From contig JAKCCX010000009.1 in the NCBI GenBank assembly GCA_021838715.1, forward strand, positions 1 through 64,000: DNA of 64,000 nt, read 5' to 3'. The translations under genes and the position numbers were made by a program. The DNA is from Pseudomonadota bacterium. GTDB taxonomy: Bacteria; Pseudomonadota; Gammaproteobacteria; Burkholderiales; Burkholderiaceae_F. Positions 21,982-37,346 of the stretch are shown here, piece by piece. Below the pieces are notes generated by a model. That model was not told the origin of the DNA. It did no database searches and was given only the letters and a program-made list of their open reading frames with translations. Position 1 is the stretch's first letter, and each line of letters begins with the position of its first letter.

Positions 21982-24642
21982 TTGGACACGAAACAGCATA
22001 CCCCGGTGATGCAGCAATATCACCGGATCAAGGCGCAATACCCAGAAGAACTCGTCTTTTACCGGATGGGGGACTTCTATGAACTGTTCTACGACGACGC
22101 GGAAAAGGCTGCGCGGCTGCTCGGCCTGACCCTGACCGCGCGCGGACAGTCGGGCGGCGCACCGGTGAAGATGGCCGGCGTGCCGGCCGTGAGCGTCGAT
22201 CAATACCTCGCCCGGCTCGTGCAACTGGGCGAGTCGGTTGCGATCTGCGAGCAGGTGGGTGATCCGGCGACGGCCCGCGGCCCGGTGGAACGCAAGGTCG
22301 TCCGGGTGGTCACCCCGGGAACGCTGACCGACCAGGATCTGCTGCCGAACAAGCGCGACGCGGCGCTGGCGGGGATCGCCTTCGGCCCGGCGTCGAACCC
22401 GGGCGCCGCGGGCCGGGGCGCCGCCGGCGACGCAGCGGTGGCGGTCGCCTGGCTGGTGCTGGCCAGCGGGGATCTGCGGGTGCTCGAGACGACGGCCGCG
22501 GACCTCGACTCCGAACTGGCACGCATCGCACCGGCCGAAATCGTCGCGGCGGAGGGGCAGTCGGCGCGGATCCGCGCCGCGGTTCCGGTCCGCAACGCAC
22601 CCGACTGGCACTTCGACGCCGCCCGCGGCGATCAACTACTGCGCGAGGCGCTCGGCGTGGCGAGCCTCCAGGCCTTCGACCTCGACCGGCGGCCGCTGGC
22701 TCTGGCCGCCTGCGCGGGCCTCCTCGATTACGCCCGCCATACCCAGGGCCGGCAAGCCGGGGAGCGCTTGGCCCATATCGTCACCGTGCGGGTCGAATCG
22801 CATTCCGACTACATCGGCATCGATCCGGTCACGCGGCGCAACCTCGAGATCACCGAGGCGATTCGCGACCCGGCGGCGCCGACGCTTTTTTCCACGCTCG
22901 ACCGCTGTGCGACCGGGATGGGCAGCCGGCGTCTGCGCCACTGCCTGCACCATCCGCTGCGCGATTCCCGGGCGGTGCGGGCGCGCCAGGAGACGATCGC
23001 CGCCCTGCTGCGCGCCGACGCCGCGCAGCCCATGCTGGACGCACTGTCGGCGGTGCCCGATCTCGACCGCATCGCCAGCCGCATCGCGCTGCGCTCGGTG
23101 CGCCCGAAGGAACTCGCCGCCCTGCGGGCCTGCGCGCCGGCGCTCGGCCGGGCGGCGGCGCTCGCCGATGCGCTCGACGTTCCCCGTTCCCCGGGCGGCG
23201 CGATTGCGGGCCCGCTCGCCTTGGCCGAAACGCTGGTGCGACGCCTCGCCGGCGCGCTGGCGGAGGAGCCGGCATACAGCCCGCGCGACGGCGACGTGAT
23301 GCGCACGGGCTTCGACGCGGAACTCGACGAACTGCGTGCGCTGCGCGCCAACGCCGGCGCCTTCCTCGTCGACCTCGAAGCGCGCGAGCGCGCGCGCACC
23401 GGGATTCCCAACCTGCGGGTGGAATACAACCGCGTGCATGGCTACTACATCGAAGTCACCAACGGCCAGGCGGACAAGGTTCCCGAGGATTACCGCCGCC
23501 GCCAGACCCTGAAGAACGCGGAGCGCTACATCACGCCGGAACTCAAGTCCTTCGAGGACCGCGCACTCTCCGCGCAGGAACGCGCACGCGCGCGCGAAAA
23601 GGAATTGTTCGACGCGCTGCTGCGGGATCTGGAACCGGAGATCGGGCCCTTGCTGCGCACCGCGGATGCCGTGGCGACGATGGACATGCTGAGCGCGTTC
23701 GCCGCGCATGCCCGCGCGGCGGGCTGGGTCCGGCCGACGCTGCGGCCGCAGCGCGGCATGGATGTCGACGGCGCGCGCCATGCGGTCGTCGAACAGACCC
23801 TCGAGACGTACACCCCCAACGACTGCCTCCTCGATGACACCCGGCGCATGCTCATCATCACCGGCCCGAACATGGGCGGGAAATCCACCTACATGCGCTC
23901 GGTGGCGCTCATCGCCCTCCTGGCGCACTGCGGCAGCTATGTTCCCGCGGCACGAGCGGAGATCGGACCGGTGGACCGGATCTTCACCCGCATCGGTGCG
24001 GCCGACGATCTCGCGCGCGGCGCGTCGACCTTTCTCGTCGAGATGACCGAAGCGGCGGCCATCCTGCACAGCGCCGGCCGTTGCAGCCTGGTGCTCATGG
24101 ATGAGATCGGCCGCGGCACCTCGACCTTCGACGGCATGGCGCTGGCCGGCGCGATCGCGCGCGCCCTGGTCCAGACCAACGACTGCCTGACGCTGTTCGC
24201 CACCCATTACTTCGAAATCACGGCGCTCGCGGCGCAATTGCCCGGCGTGGCGAACGTGCACGTCGCGGCGACGCAGACGCGGGGCAAACTGGTTTTCCTG
24301 CACCAGATACGGGAAGGTCCGGCCAGCCAGAGCCACGGCCTCGCCGTTGCCGCCCTGGCGGGCGTGCCCCAGGCCGTGATCGGCCATGCCCGCGAACTGC
24401 TTGCCCGACTGGAGACGAACGCCGCGGCGACGGCGGCAATCGACGCACGGCAGCCGGATCTGTTTGCCGCCGCGGAGGTTCCCGTGCCTGCGGCGCCGGA
24501 ACCGGAGATGCCGAAGGCACCGATGGCCGACCCCCTGCGCGCGCGCCTGCGGGAGATCGACCCCGACCGGCTGACGCCGCGGGAGGCGCTCGACCTGCTC
24601 TATGCGCTGCGCGAAGAAGCGGGAACGGGAGATCGGGAGTGA
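21982..24642 (+). CDS. mutS: DNA mismatch repair protein MutS
   Basis: [38 protein letters not shown]; Walker [15 protein letters not shown] start at 21982 or ATG at 22009. Confidence 0.95.
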   Translation: MDTKQHTPVMQQYHRIKAQYPEELVFYRMGDFYELFYDDAEKAARLLGLTLTARGQSGGAPVKMAGVPAVSVDQYLARLVQLGESVAICEQVGDPATARGPVERKVVRVVTPGTLTDQDLLPNKRDAALAGIAFGPASNPGAAGRGAAGDAAVAVAWLVLASGDLRVLETTAADLDSELARIAPAEIVAAEGQSARIRAAVPVRNAPDWHFDAARGDQLLREALGVASLQAFDLDRRPLALAACAGLLDYARHTQGRQAGERLAHIVTVRVESHSDYIGIDPVTRRNLEITEAIRDPAAPTLFSTLDRCATGMGSRRLRHCLHHPLRDSRAVRARQETIAALLRADAAQPMLDALSAVPDLDRIASRIALRSVRPKELAALRACAPALGRAAALADALDVPRSPGGAIAGPLALAETLVRRLAGALAEEPAYSPRDGDVMRTGFDAELDELRALRANAGAFLVDLEARERARTGIPNLRVEYNRVHGYYIEVTNGQADKVPEDYRRRQTLKNAERYITPELKSFEDRALSAQERARAREKELFDALLRDLEPEIGPLLRTADAVATMDMLSAFAAHARAAGWVRPTLRPQRGMDVDGARHAVVEQTLETYTPNDCLLDDTRRMLIITGPNMGGKSTYMRSVALIALLAHCGSYVPAARAEIGPVDRIFTRIGAADDLARGASTFLVEMTEAAAILHSAGRCSLVLMDEIGRGTSTFDGMALAGAIARALVQTNDCLTLFATHYFEITALAAQLPGVANVHVAATQTRGKLVFLHQIREGPASQSHGLAVAALAGVPQAVIGHARELLARLETNAAATAAIDARQPDLFAAAEVPVPAAPEPEMPKAPMADPLRARLREIDPDRLTPREALDLLYALREEAGTGDRE

Positions 24643-24671
24643 ACGCGCGGGAGCCCCGTGGTGCTGCCGCC

Positions 24672-24713
24672 GCCCTCACCCCCGCCCTCTCCCGCCTCCA
24701 CGGGAGAGGGGGA
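24672..24713. repeat. REP-like palindrome copy 2
   Basis: ccctcacccccgccctctcccgcctccacgggagagggggaa. Confidence 0.85.
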
Positions 24714-24765
24714 AACCGGTCCGCTGCGCATGCGGATGCCCGGGCCCGCGCGAAGGACACGACAC

Positions 24766-26025
24766 ATGCCTGATCGGCGACCCTTTTTCGACCCCCTGCC
24801 GCCGCCGCTCGCCCGCCTGGGACCGATTCCGGTCGCGCAATTCCTGCGCCGGACCTGGCACCGCACGCCGCTGCTCGTCCGGCAGGCGATTCCCGGGTTC
24901 GCCAGTCCGGTCACCCGCGACGATCTCTTCGCACTGGCGCAGGATGAGGATGTCGAGTCGCGGCTCGTCGAGCACGGCGCCGACCGCTGGCGGCTGCGCC
25001 GCGGGCCGTTTTCCGCGCGCGCGCTGTCCGGATCCCGGCGCAAGGACTGGACGGTGCTCGTACAAGGCGTCGATCTCCACCTCCCCGCAGTGGCGAGCCT
25101 CGCTGCGCGTTTCCGCTTCCTGCCGCTGGCGCGCTTCGACGACGTGATGATCAGCTACGCCACCGATGGCGGCGGCGTGGGTCCGCATGTCGACCAGTAC
25201 GACGTGTTCCTGCTCCAGGCACAAGGCCGTCGGCGCTGGCGCATCGCCGAGCATTTCGATCCGCGGCTGCGCGAAGGGATGCCGCTGCGGCTGCTGGCGA
25301 ACTTCCATGCCGAACAGGAGTGGGTGCTCGAACCCGGGGACCTGCTCTACCTGCCGCCCGGGGTCGCCCACGACGGCGTCGCACAGGGCGAGAGCATCAC
25401 GATCTCCATCGGGTTTCGCGTCCCGACGCGCCAGGAACTGGCGGACGCCTGGGCGGAGCGGCAGGGCCGCACGGCACCGCTGCCCGGCCACCTGCCCGAT
25501 ACCGTGCGACGGCGCGCCGCCAGCCCCGCGCGCCTGCCGGAAGAACTGGTACGGGCCGCGCGCGCCGCGCTGCGCAACACCGTGCCCACCACCCGACAAC
25601 TGCGCCAGACCCTGCTCGAACACTGCACCGAACCCAAGCCCCAGGTGTTTTTCGATCCGCCGCGGCCGCCGATGCCGCCGTCCCGCTTCGCGCAGCGCAT
25701 CCGCCGCGACGGGGTTGCCGCCGATCTGCGCACCCGCATGCTCTATTCCGGCGCCGATTTCGCGATCAACGGCGAACTGCAGGAGGCGCTGTCCGCGCTT
25801 CCGGCATCGGACCGGCGTCGCCTGCGAGCACTGGCCGAACGGGGGCGCCTATCCCCCGAATCGCTGGCGGAATCCGGCGCGCCGCCCCGGAGCGCCTCCG
25901 CACTGCCCGGCCGAGGAGTCCGACGGACGCATTCCCAAAACCACGCTACCGCAGTGCAGCAACAATCCTTGGAGAGGCTGCTGTATGCGTGGTATCGCAA
26001 CGGTTGGTTGCATTTATTTCCCTAG
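24766..26025 (+). CDS. JmjC/cupin ribosomal oxygenase (RoxA/YcfD-like)
   Basis: YATDGGGVGPHVDQYDVFLLQAQGRRRWRI; LEPGDLLYLPPGVAHDGVA. Confidence 0.88.
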   Translation: MPDRRPFFDPLPPPLARLGPIPVAQFLRRTWHRTPLLVRQAIPGFASPVTRDDLFALAQDEDVESRLVEHGADRWRLRRGPFSARALSGSRRKDWTVLVQGVDLHLPAVASLAARFRFLPLARFDDVMISYATDGGGVGPHVDQYDVFLLQAQGRRRWRIAEHFDPRLREGMPLRLLANFHAEQEWVLEPGDLLYLPPGVAHDGVAQGESITISIGFRVPTRQELADAWAERQGRTAPLPGHLPDTVRRRAASPARLPEELVRAARAALRNTVPTTRQLRQTLLEHCTEPKPQVFFDPPRPPMPPSRFAQRIRRDGVAADLRTRMLYSGADFAINGELQEALSALPASDRRRLRALAERGRLSPESLAESGAPPRSASALPGRGVRRTHSQNHATAVQQQSLERLLYAWYRNGWLHLFP

Positions 26026-26202
26026 CAAATTTGCGGCAAAACACGGGGGCCGCCCTAGGAATCCCCTACAATTGCTGCGCCGCGGGAGATCCGCCTCCGA
26101 TGGAGATCGTCACCCGTCCCGCGTCGCCGGGAGCGCGCGCGCCCGCCGGGCGGTGGAAAATCGCGGCAATCGCATACCCCTATCGAACAAAAGGAACACA
26201 CC

Positions 26203-26436
26203 ATGAAAAAAATCCTCATCGCCGCCACACTGAGCATCGCTGCTCTGGCTGCATGCCAAAAATCGGAACAGCCGGCAGCGCCCGCGCAGGCGCCGGCCCC
26301 CGCGGCCGCTCCGGCTGCCCCGGCTGCCGCACCGGCTCCGGCCGCTGCCCCGGCCGCGCCCGCCAACGGTGCCGCCGCTCCGGCTGCGCCCGCGAACGGT
26401 GCCGCCGCCCCTGCCGCCAACGACAAGAAGCAGTAA
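26203..26436 (+). CDS. Alanine/proline-rich small lipoprotein
   Basis: MKKILIAATLSIAALAACQK lipobox; APANGAAAPA repeats. Confidence 0.7.
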   Translation: MKKILIAATLSIAALAACQKSEQPAAPAQAPAPAAAPAAPAAAPAPAAAPAAPANGAAAPAAPANGAAAPAANDKKQ

Positions 26437-26456
26437 GCGCAGCGCCAGGCGCCACG

Positions 26457-26488
26457 AAAAAAGGCCGGGAAATTTCCCGGCCTTTTTT
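26457..26488 (+). terminator. Rho-independent terminator
   Basis: aaaaGGCCGGGAAATTTCCCGGCCtttttt. Confidence 0.85.
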
Positions 26489-26543
26489 CGTTTTCCGCCC
26501 CCGCGGCCAGCCCGGCGAACCGGGCCGTGCGGGCGGCCCCCTC

Positions 26544-27800
26544 CTACATCGCGTCGCGCAGACGACCCAGCACGTGCTGCGCCGCCAGACTGCCATCCGG
26601 CTTGCCGTCGGGGTCCTGCACCTCGATGGTCGTGATGGTGCCGTCGGAATGCAGGGCGATCCGGAAGCGCTGAGCGGCGATCTGGGCATCGGAATTGAAC
26701 ACCCGGTTCCACCAGTTGCGTTTGGCGCGTTGCGCCGCCTCATAGCTCGGATCCAGGTAGCGGATGTGGTAGAGCCAGTGCGCCGGGTCGCGCCCCGTCA
26801 CCGTGAAGTCGACGCGATCGATCGCCGCCGCCACACGCTGCCAGACGTCGTCGATCGACTCCTGGACCTGCAGGGTCGTGATGCCGTCGACGATCACGGT
26901 ATGGACATCGGATTCCACATGCACCGTCGGAACAGCCGGCGCAGGAGCCGGTGCGGCAGCAGCCGCCGGCGCCGCGGCAACCGCGACCGGCGCCTGGGCA
27001 ACCGCGAACTTCAGCGCGATCCGCTGGAGCATTGCGGCAGCCAGTTGCGGATCGGGATGCTTGTATTGCCAGGCCGTCTGATCCCGGAACTGGGAAGTGA
27101 AAACCTCCTCCATCGCATGTTCGGAGACGGTGACTTCCGTATGTTTGCCGACGGATTGCACCAGCGCACGGTACTTCTGGCGCGTTCCGTTCGCGTCGTA
27201 GGCGCCGAACACCTTGTGCAGGCTGTCGCGCAGGATGTCCTCGTGGAGCATCGGGCGCGATTCCGCCCAATCGGTCTCGATCAGGCCCACGGCAGGCTGG
27301 TCGACCGCGACCTTGTAGCCCATCGAGATCCAGAGATCCTTGATGGCGGCATACACGGCAGCGGGCGGCGCATCGACATCGAGCCACTGATCGCGGCCAT
27401 CCTGGACGATGCGCGCATGCATCTTGGCCGGCGGCACCGCCGTCGACCCGGCGCCGGCGACCGCCGTGGCCGCCGTGGCCGCCGTCCCGCCGGCAGCCGC
27501 AGTCTGGCCCCGGCTTGCCGCCGAGCGGGCCGCCGCCGGAACCGAATAGCGGGCATCGGCCGCGACCGGACTCAGATCGGGAGGGACTTCCAGCGGTTCG
27601 AGATCGGGCTTCGCATGGTGGTAATCGTAGGTGCCGTCGTTCTGGTCCTGCGAACCGAAATGAAACCAGGACGGCGTCGAACACGCGCCCAGCATCGCGA
27701 GGGACACCGCCGCAGCGAGCGGTCGCGCGGCGCGGAGGGTACGTTGCAGGCTTCGCCTTGGGAGCACGATGGTCCTTTTACTGTTTACGTTTCGATCCAT
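26544..27800 (-). CDS. bamC: Outer membrane assembly lipoprotein BamC-like
   Basis: Lipobox LGACSTPSW; DLEPLEVPPDLSP; position downstream of dapA. Confidence 0.85.
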   Translation of the reverse strand: MDRNVNSKRTIVLPRRSLQRTLRAARPLAAAVSLAMLGACSTPSWFHFGSQDQNDGTYDYHHAKPDLEPLEVPPDLSPVAADARYSVPAAARSAASRGQTAAAGGTAATAATAVAGAGSTAVPPAKMHARIVQDGRDQWLDVDAPPAAVYAAIKDLWISMGYKVAVDQPAVGLIETDWAESRPMLHEDILRDSLHKVFGAYDANGTRQKYRALVQSVGKHTEVTVSEHAMEEVFTSQFRDQTAWQYKHPDPQLAAAMLQRIALKFAVAQAPVAVAAAPAAAAAPAPAPAVPTVHVESDVHTVIVDGITTLQVQESIDDVWQRVAAAIDRVDFTVTGRDPAHWLYHIRYLDPSYEAAQRAKRNWWNRVFNSDAQIAAQRFRIALHSDGTITTIEVQDPDGKPDGSLAAQHVLGRLRDAM

Positions 27801-27827
27801 ATCCGGCGATGATCGGTGACGCGGCAT

Positions 27828-28742
27828 TCACGCCACGCCGCCGATCCCGGCATCGCGCATCGCCTGCGCAACGATCTCCTGCCCCGACGCCGACAGCGGC
27901 ACCAGCGGCAGGCGGATGCCGGCGGGAATCCGCCCCATGCGCGCCAAGGCCCATTTCGCCGGCACCGGATTCGGTTCGACGAACAGGCGTACGTGCAGCG
28001 GCATCAGATGTTCGTTGATCGCGCGCGCCGTCGCGACGTCGCCGCGCAGCGCCGCCGCGCACATCTCGGCCATCGGGCGCGGCGCCACGTTGGCGGTGAC
28101 GGAGATCACGCCGTCGCCGCCCAGGAGCAGATAGGCGAGGCCGGTATCGTCGTTGCCGCTGTAGAGCGCGAACTCGCGGCTTCCGTTGCGCGCAACGCGA
28201 TGCTGCAGAACCCGCCGCATCTCCACGACCCGCGCCAGATCGCCGCTGGCATCCTTGATGCCCACGATGCCCGGCACCTGCGCGAGACGCATGGTGGTGT
28301 CGACGGAAAGGTCGGTGCCCGTACGCGACGGCACGTTGTAGAGGATCACCGGCAGGTCGACCGCCTCCGCGACGGCGCGGAAATGGCGATACAAGCCTTC
28401 CTGCGTCGGGCGGTTGTAGTAGGGAACGACCTGCAGCGAGGCGTCCGCGCCGACGCGCCGCGCCTCGCGGGTGAGCTCGATGGCTTCCTGGGTGGAGTTG
28501 GCACCGGTGCCAGCGATGACCTTGACCCGCCCCGCCGCCGTCTCGACGGCGATGCGGATCAGTTGCACATGTTCTTCCGGATCGACGGTGGCCGATTCGC
28601 CGGTGGTGCCGACGGCGACGATCGCGTTGGTGCCTTCGTCGATGTGCCAGTCGATCAGCTTGCGGTAGGAATCCCAGTCGAGGGATCCGTCTTCCCGCAT
28701 GGGCGTGACGATGGCGACCAAACTTCCGGTGATAGCAGTCAT
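27828..28742 (-). CDS. dapA: 4-hydroxy-tetrahydrodipicolinate synthase
   Basis: [22 protein letters not shown]...[10 protein letters not shown]...[12 protein letters not shown]. Confidence 0.95.
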   Translation of the reverse strand: MTAITGSLVAIVTPMREDGSLDWDSYRKLIDWHIDEGTNAIVAVGTTGESATVDPEEHVQLIRIAVETAAGRVKVIAGTGANSTQEAIELTREARRVGADASLQVVPYYNRPTQEGLYRHFRAVAEAVDLPVILYNVPSRTGTDLSVDTTMRLAQVPGIVGIKDASGDLARVVEMRRVLQHRVARNGSREFALYSGNDDTGLAYLLLGGDGVISVTANVAPRPMAEMCAAALRGDVATARAINEHLMPLHVRLFVEPNPVPAKWALARMGRIPAGIRLPLVPLSASGQEIVAQAMRDAGIGGVA

Positions 28743-28883
28743 AGGTTTCTGGCGTTCGGGCGGCACGATTGCAGGCGGATGTCCGGGCCGCGCACCTCGC
28801 GCAGCAATGGGATGGATGCCCTCCGTTCGGGCGCGGAGGAGCACGCGGCCCGGACATCCGCCCGCCTGTGAGACGCGAGGGTT

Positions 28884-30086
28884 CTAACTATAACCGAGCC
28901 CCATCGCCTCGCGAACGTCCCGCATCGTTTCCTGCGCCGCCGCCCGCGCCCGGTCGCAGCCGTCGGCGACGATCGATCGCAGCAGCGACGGGTCGTCCAG
29001 GTAGGGTTGCGCACGCTGGCGCCACGGCTCCTGCTCGGCCAGCATGGCGTCGATCACCGGCTGCTTGCAGTCGAGACAGCCGATCCCCGCGCTGCGGCAG
29101 CCCTTCACCACCCAATCCTGCACGTCCGGCGAAGAGTAGATCCGGTGCAGGTCCCAGACCGGGCAGCGTTCGGGCTCGCCGGGATCGGTGCGGCGCACGC
29201 GCGCCGGATCCGTCATCATCTTGCGGATCTTGTCGGTGAGCGTCTTGGGATCTTCGCGCATCGAAATGGTGTTGCCGTAGCTCTTGCTCATCTTCTGGCC
29301 GTCGAGTCCGGGAAGACGCGGCGACTCGGTCAGCGCATGCTCGGGCTCGATCAGGATCACCCGGCGCGCCCCCTCGAGGTAGCCGAAGAGCCGCTCGCGG
29401 TCGCCGTGCGACAGGCTTTGCGACTCCGCCAGCAGCGCGCGGCCGCGCTCCAGCGCCTCGTCGTCGCCCTGCTCCTGATAGCGCGCGCGCAGTTCGAGAT
29501 AGAGCTTGCCGCGCTTGCCGCCCAGCTTTTTGACGGCGGCGGCGGCTTTTTCCTCGAAGCCGGGTTCGCGCCCGAAAAGATGGTTGAAACGGCGCGCGAC
29601 TTCGCGCGTCATTTCGATGTGGGGGATCTGGTCCTCCCCCACCGGCACGAGGTTGGCACGGTAGATCAGGATGTCGGCCGCCTGCATCAGCGGGTAGCCG
29701 AGGAAGCCGTAGGTGGAAAGGTCGCGGTCGCGCAGCCGTTCCATCTGGTCCTTGTAGGTCGGGACGCGCTCCAGCCAGCCGAGCGGGGTCGACATGGCCA
29801 GCAGCAGGAACAATTCGGCATGCTCGGGAACGCGCGACTGGATGAACACGGTCGCCTTGGCGGGATCGACCCCGGCGGCGAACCAGTCGATCAGCATTTC
29901 CCAGACGCTCTCCTCGAGCACTTCCGGGGTGTCATAGTGGGTGGTGAGCGCGTGCCAGTCGGCGGCAAAGAAAAAGCAGGGGTGCTCGTCCTGCATGCGC
30001 ACCCAGTTCTTGAGCGCGCCGTGATAATGCCCGATGTGCAGGGCGCCCGTGGGGCGCATTCCGGAGAGGACTCGATCAGCGAACAT
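28884..30086 (-). CDS. trpS: Tryptophanyl-tRNA synthetase
   Basis: LSGMRPTGALHIGHYHGALKNW; GQKMSKSYGNT. Confidence 0.95.
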   Translation of the reverse strand: MFADRVLSGMRPTGALHIGHYHGALKNWVRMQDEHPCFFFAADWHALTTHYDTPEVLEESVWEMLIDWFAAGVDPAKATVFIQSRVPEHAELFLLLAMSTPLGWLERVPTYKDQMERLRDRDLSTYGFLGYPLMQAADILIYRANLVPVGEDQIPHIEMTREVARRFNHLFGREPGFEEKAAAAVKKLGGKRGKLYLELRARYQEQGDDEALERGRALLAESQSLSHGDRERLFGYLEGARRVILIEPEHALTESPRLPGLDGQKMSKSYGNTISMREDPKTLTDKIRKMMTDPARVRRTDPGEPERCPVWDLHRIYSSPDVQDWVVKGCRSAGIGCLDCKQPVIDAMLAEQEPWRQRAQPYLDDPSLLRSIVADGCDRARAAAQETMRDVREAMGLGYS

Positions 30087-30155
30087 CACGCCATTCTACG
30101 GGAACCGGGGCGACAAACCGCGGCGCAGCCGGGCCGCGCGGGCGCCCACGACCGA

Positions 30156-30782
30156 TCAGCCCAACCCCAGCCGTTCCAGATCCCCCCGCCCTTCCCGCAC
30201 CACCTGCGGCTCCTTGCCGGTGAGATCGATGATGGTCGTCGGCTGGACGCCGCAATTCCCGGCGTCGAGCGCCAGGTCGATCTGCCCCCGCAGGCGCGCC
30301 GCGATGGCGTCGCCGTCGTTCAGCGGCAGGTCGTCGCCGGCGAGCTGCAGGGTCGTGCCCATCACCGGCTGGCCCAGTTCCTCCAGCAGATCGCGCATCA
30401 CCGGATGATCCGGCACGCGGATGCCGATCGTCTTGCGCGACGGATGGGACAGACGCCGCGGCACCTCGCGCGTCGCTTCCAGGATGAAGGTATAGGGACC
30501 GGGGGTTGCCAGGCGCAGCAGGCGATAGGCGGCGTTGTCCACCTTCGCATAGGTCGCGATCTCGGAGAGATCACGACACAGCAGGCTCAAATGATGGCGC
30601 TCGTCGATGCCGCGCAGGCGCCGGATCCGGTCGACCGCCGCCTTGTCGTCGAGCTGGCAGATCAGGGCATAGCAGGAATCGGTGGGCGCAGCCACGATCC
30701 CGCCCTGCGCGAGCGTCTGCGCCGCGCTGCGCAGCAGGCGGCGCTGCGGATTCTGCGGATGGATCGTAAAAAAATGTGTCAC
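30156..30782 (-). CDS. Sua5/YciO/YrdC-family protein
   Basis: VTHFFTIHPQNPQRRLLRSAAQTLAQGGIVAAPTDSCYALICQLDDKAAVDRIRRLRG. GTG start at 30782. Confidence 0.88.
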   Translation of the reverse strand: MTHFFTIHPQNPQRRLLRSAAQTLAQGGIVAAPTDSCYALICQLDDKAAVDRIRRLRGIDERHHLSLLCRDLSEIATYAKVDNAAYRLLRLATPGPYTFILEATREVPRRLSHPSRKTIGIRVPDHPVMRDLLEELGQPVMGTTLQLAGDDLPLNDGDAIAARLRGQIDLALDAGNCGVQPTTIIDLTGKEPQVVREGRGDLERLGLG

Positions 30783-30800
30783 CCCGCTATGATAGAAGGT

Positions 30801-31325
30801 ATGGCCATCTACCGTCTCGGCGATCGGATCCCGCAGATCCACCCAACCGCGTACATCCATGAAAGCGCCGTCGTCATCGGCGACGTCGTCATCGGCGCGT
30901 ACGCCAGCATCTGGCCCGGCGTGGTCCTGCGCGGCGACCGCGAACCGGTCGTCGTCGGCGAGGAAACCAACATCCAGGACGGCAGCGTGCTGCATACCGA
31001 GATGGGGTCGCCGGTCGTGCTGGGAAACCGCGTGACCATCGGCCACATGGTGATGCTGCACGGCTGCACGATCGGCGACGGATCGCTCGTCGGCATCCAG
31101 GCGGTGGTGCTCAACAACAGCGTTGTCGGCCGTCACTGCCTGGTCGGCGCCGCCGCCCTCCTCACGGAAGGGAAGCGCGTTCCCGACGACAGTCTGGTGA
31201 TCGGTGCGCCGGGGCGCGTGCTGCGCGAACTGCGGCCCGAGGAGATCGCCGACCTGGAGGCGAGCGCGACGGCGTACGTGGAATACGCGGAGATGTTCCG
31301 GTCGCAATTGCAGCGGATCGGGTGA
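30801..31325 (+). CDS. Gamma-carbonic-anhydrase-like hexapeptide protein
   Basis: MAIYRLGDRIPQIHPTAYIHESAVVIGDVVIGAYASIWPGVVLRGD...NIQDGSVLH...IGHMVMLHGCTIGD. Confidence 0.9.
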   Translation: MAIYRLGDRIPQIHPTAYIHESAVVIGDVVIGAYASIWPGVVLRGDREPVVVGEETNIQDGSVLHTEMGSPVVLGNRVTIGHMVMLHGCTIGDGSLVGIQAVVLNNSVVGRHCLVGAAALLTEGKRVPDDSLVIGAPGRVLRELRPEEIADLEASATAYVEYAEMFRSQLQRIG

Positions 31326-31341
31326 GCGCGCGGGGGGCGGA

Positions 31342-31659
31342 TCAGGGCGATGGCGGGGCGCTCCCGGCGCCCCCGGATTTCCGCTGCGCCGGCGGCGCGA
31401 ACTGGAAATAGACCTCCCCCGGCTTGATCATATGCAGATCGTGGCGCGCGCGCTCCTCGATCGCCTCCGAACCGCCGTGCAGGCTCGCGATCTCCGCCGA
31501 CAGGGCCGCGTTGTGCGCCCGCAGATCGGCATTCTTCCGGTCCTGTCCCTGCAGCGTGCGCTGCAGGGACCACACCCGCAGCCAGCCCCCGTGACCGAAC
31601 CAGAGCGGCCACTGGATGGCGAGCGACAAAGCGGCCAGTACGATTGCGAGCCGCTTCAC
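31342..31659 (-). CDS. ftsB: Cell division protein FtsB
   Basis: Short N-terminal TM plus coiled coil; directly downstream of eno. Confidence 0.82.
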   Translation of the reverse strand: MKRLAIVLAALSLAIQWPLWFGHGGWLRVWSLQRTLQGQDRKNADLRAHNAALSAEIASLHGGSEAIEERARHDLHMIKPGEVYFQFAPPAQRKSGGAGSAPPSP

Positions 31660-31671
31660 GCTCGCCCGCGA

Positions 31672-36473
<4,802 letters not shown>

Positions 36474-36557
36474 GAATCAATCTCACGTAACGTCCCGCAT
36501 AAGGGCGGAATTGCGTTGTTTTTCTACGAAGAGGGTTATTCCCTCAACCCCCGTGGT

Positions 36558-36563
36558 TATAAT
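36558..36563 (+). promoter_or_regulatory. Candidate -10 box (TATAAT) for the HiPIP transcript
   Basis: Exact TATAAT; weak -35 TTATTC 16 bp upstream; implies a ~160-nt 5' UTR. Confidence 0.4.
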
Positions 36564-36727
36564 CCTTTCGGTTTGGCGCAGAGGGGCATCGCAAGAAGAC
36601 GGCACAGCAAGTCTTGAACGCGTGTCGTCGGATTGGAGAACTCACCCGTTAAGCCAGCAAGCCGCCCCCGAGCGGTCAGTTACATTGGGAAAAAAGCACC
36701 CATTGTTCATCTCATAGGAGACCTGGA

Positions 36728-37033
36728 ATGACCAACCGTCGCGAATTTATTCTCAAACTTGTTCCCCTCGCCGGCGCCGCCGCCGTTCTGCCGCGTGTTG
36801 CCATGGCTGAAGTGCCCGACCTGACCGAATCCGATCCGATGGCCATCGCCATGGGCTTCGTGCTCGACACGACCAAGGCCAACCAGGCAAAGTATCCGAA
36901 GCACACGACCGAGCAGTTCTGCCAGCGTTGCCTGCACTTCACCAAGCCGGGCGCCGACAAGGCCCGTTGCGACCTGTTCAACAAGGTCGTTCCGCACCAC
37001 GGCTGGTGCAGCGGCTTCTCCAAGCGTCCGTAA
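36728..37033 (+). CDS. High-potential iron-sulfur protein (HiPIP) with Tat-type signal
   Basis: MTNRREFILKLVPLAGAAAVLP (RR motif); CxxC...C...C spacing in EQFCQRCLHFTKPGADKARCDLFNKVVPHHGWCSGFSKRP. Confidence 0.92.
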   Translation: MTNRREFILKLVPLAGAAAVLPRVAMAEVPDLTESDPMAIAMGFVLDTTKANQAKYPKHTTEQFCQRCLHFTKPGADKARCDLFNKVVPHHGWCSGFSKRP

Positions 37034-37146
37034 TACGGCGCTTCGAGGCTGTTGAAAGCCGGCGAGCGGTTCTTTTGCCGAATCCGCGCGACAGTTTTGC
37101 AGCAGCCTGCTATCCTATTTGTGTAAATACATAGAGGGGGGTACAG

Positions 37147-37263
37147 ATGCCGATCGAACTGTTGGTGCCAATCGGGATTTTCGTGGTTGGCATGATCATT
37201 TCCGCTACCGCTTCGGGCTACGGGATCGACCTCGCAGCCCAACGCAAGAACAGCGGTCAGTAA
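37147..37263 (+). CDS. 38-aa single-TM micro-ORF downstream of HiPIP
   Basis: MPIELLVPIGIFVVGMIISATASGYGIDLAAQRKNSGQ*, purine-rich gaggggggtac upstream, terminator 24 bp downstream; not in supplied ORF track. Confidence 0.6.
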   Translation: MPIELLVPIGIFVVGMIISATASGYGIDLAAQRKNSGQ

Positions 37264-37287
37264 TCGCGGATTAGCATGTTCGCAAGG

Positions 37288-37315
37288 AAAAAAGGCCCGG
37301 ATACGGGCCTTTTTT
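37288..37315 (+). terminator. Rho-independent terminator after HiPIP/micro-ORF
   Basis: aaaaAGGCCCGgatACGGGCCTtttttt. Confidence 0.85.
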
Positions 37316-37346
37316 CTATTCCCCCGTCCTATCGGAGCTTCCGTCG

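Noticed and set aside
22636-24387. 583-aa minus-strand ORF
   Set aside because: Antisense to mutS.
25320-27812. 830-aa plus-strand ORF
   Set aside because: Overlaps the roxA-like gene and lipoprotein out of frame and bamC antisense; no domain-like content.
36511-36717. 68-aa ORF upstream of HiPIP
   Set aside because: Overlaps the probable promoter/5' UTR; no RBS or domain signal.
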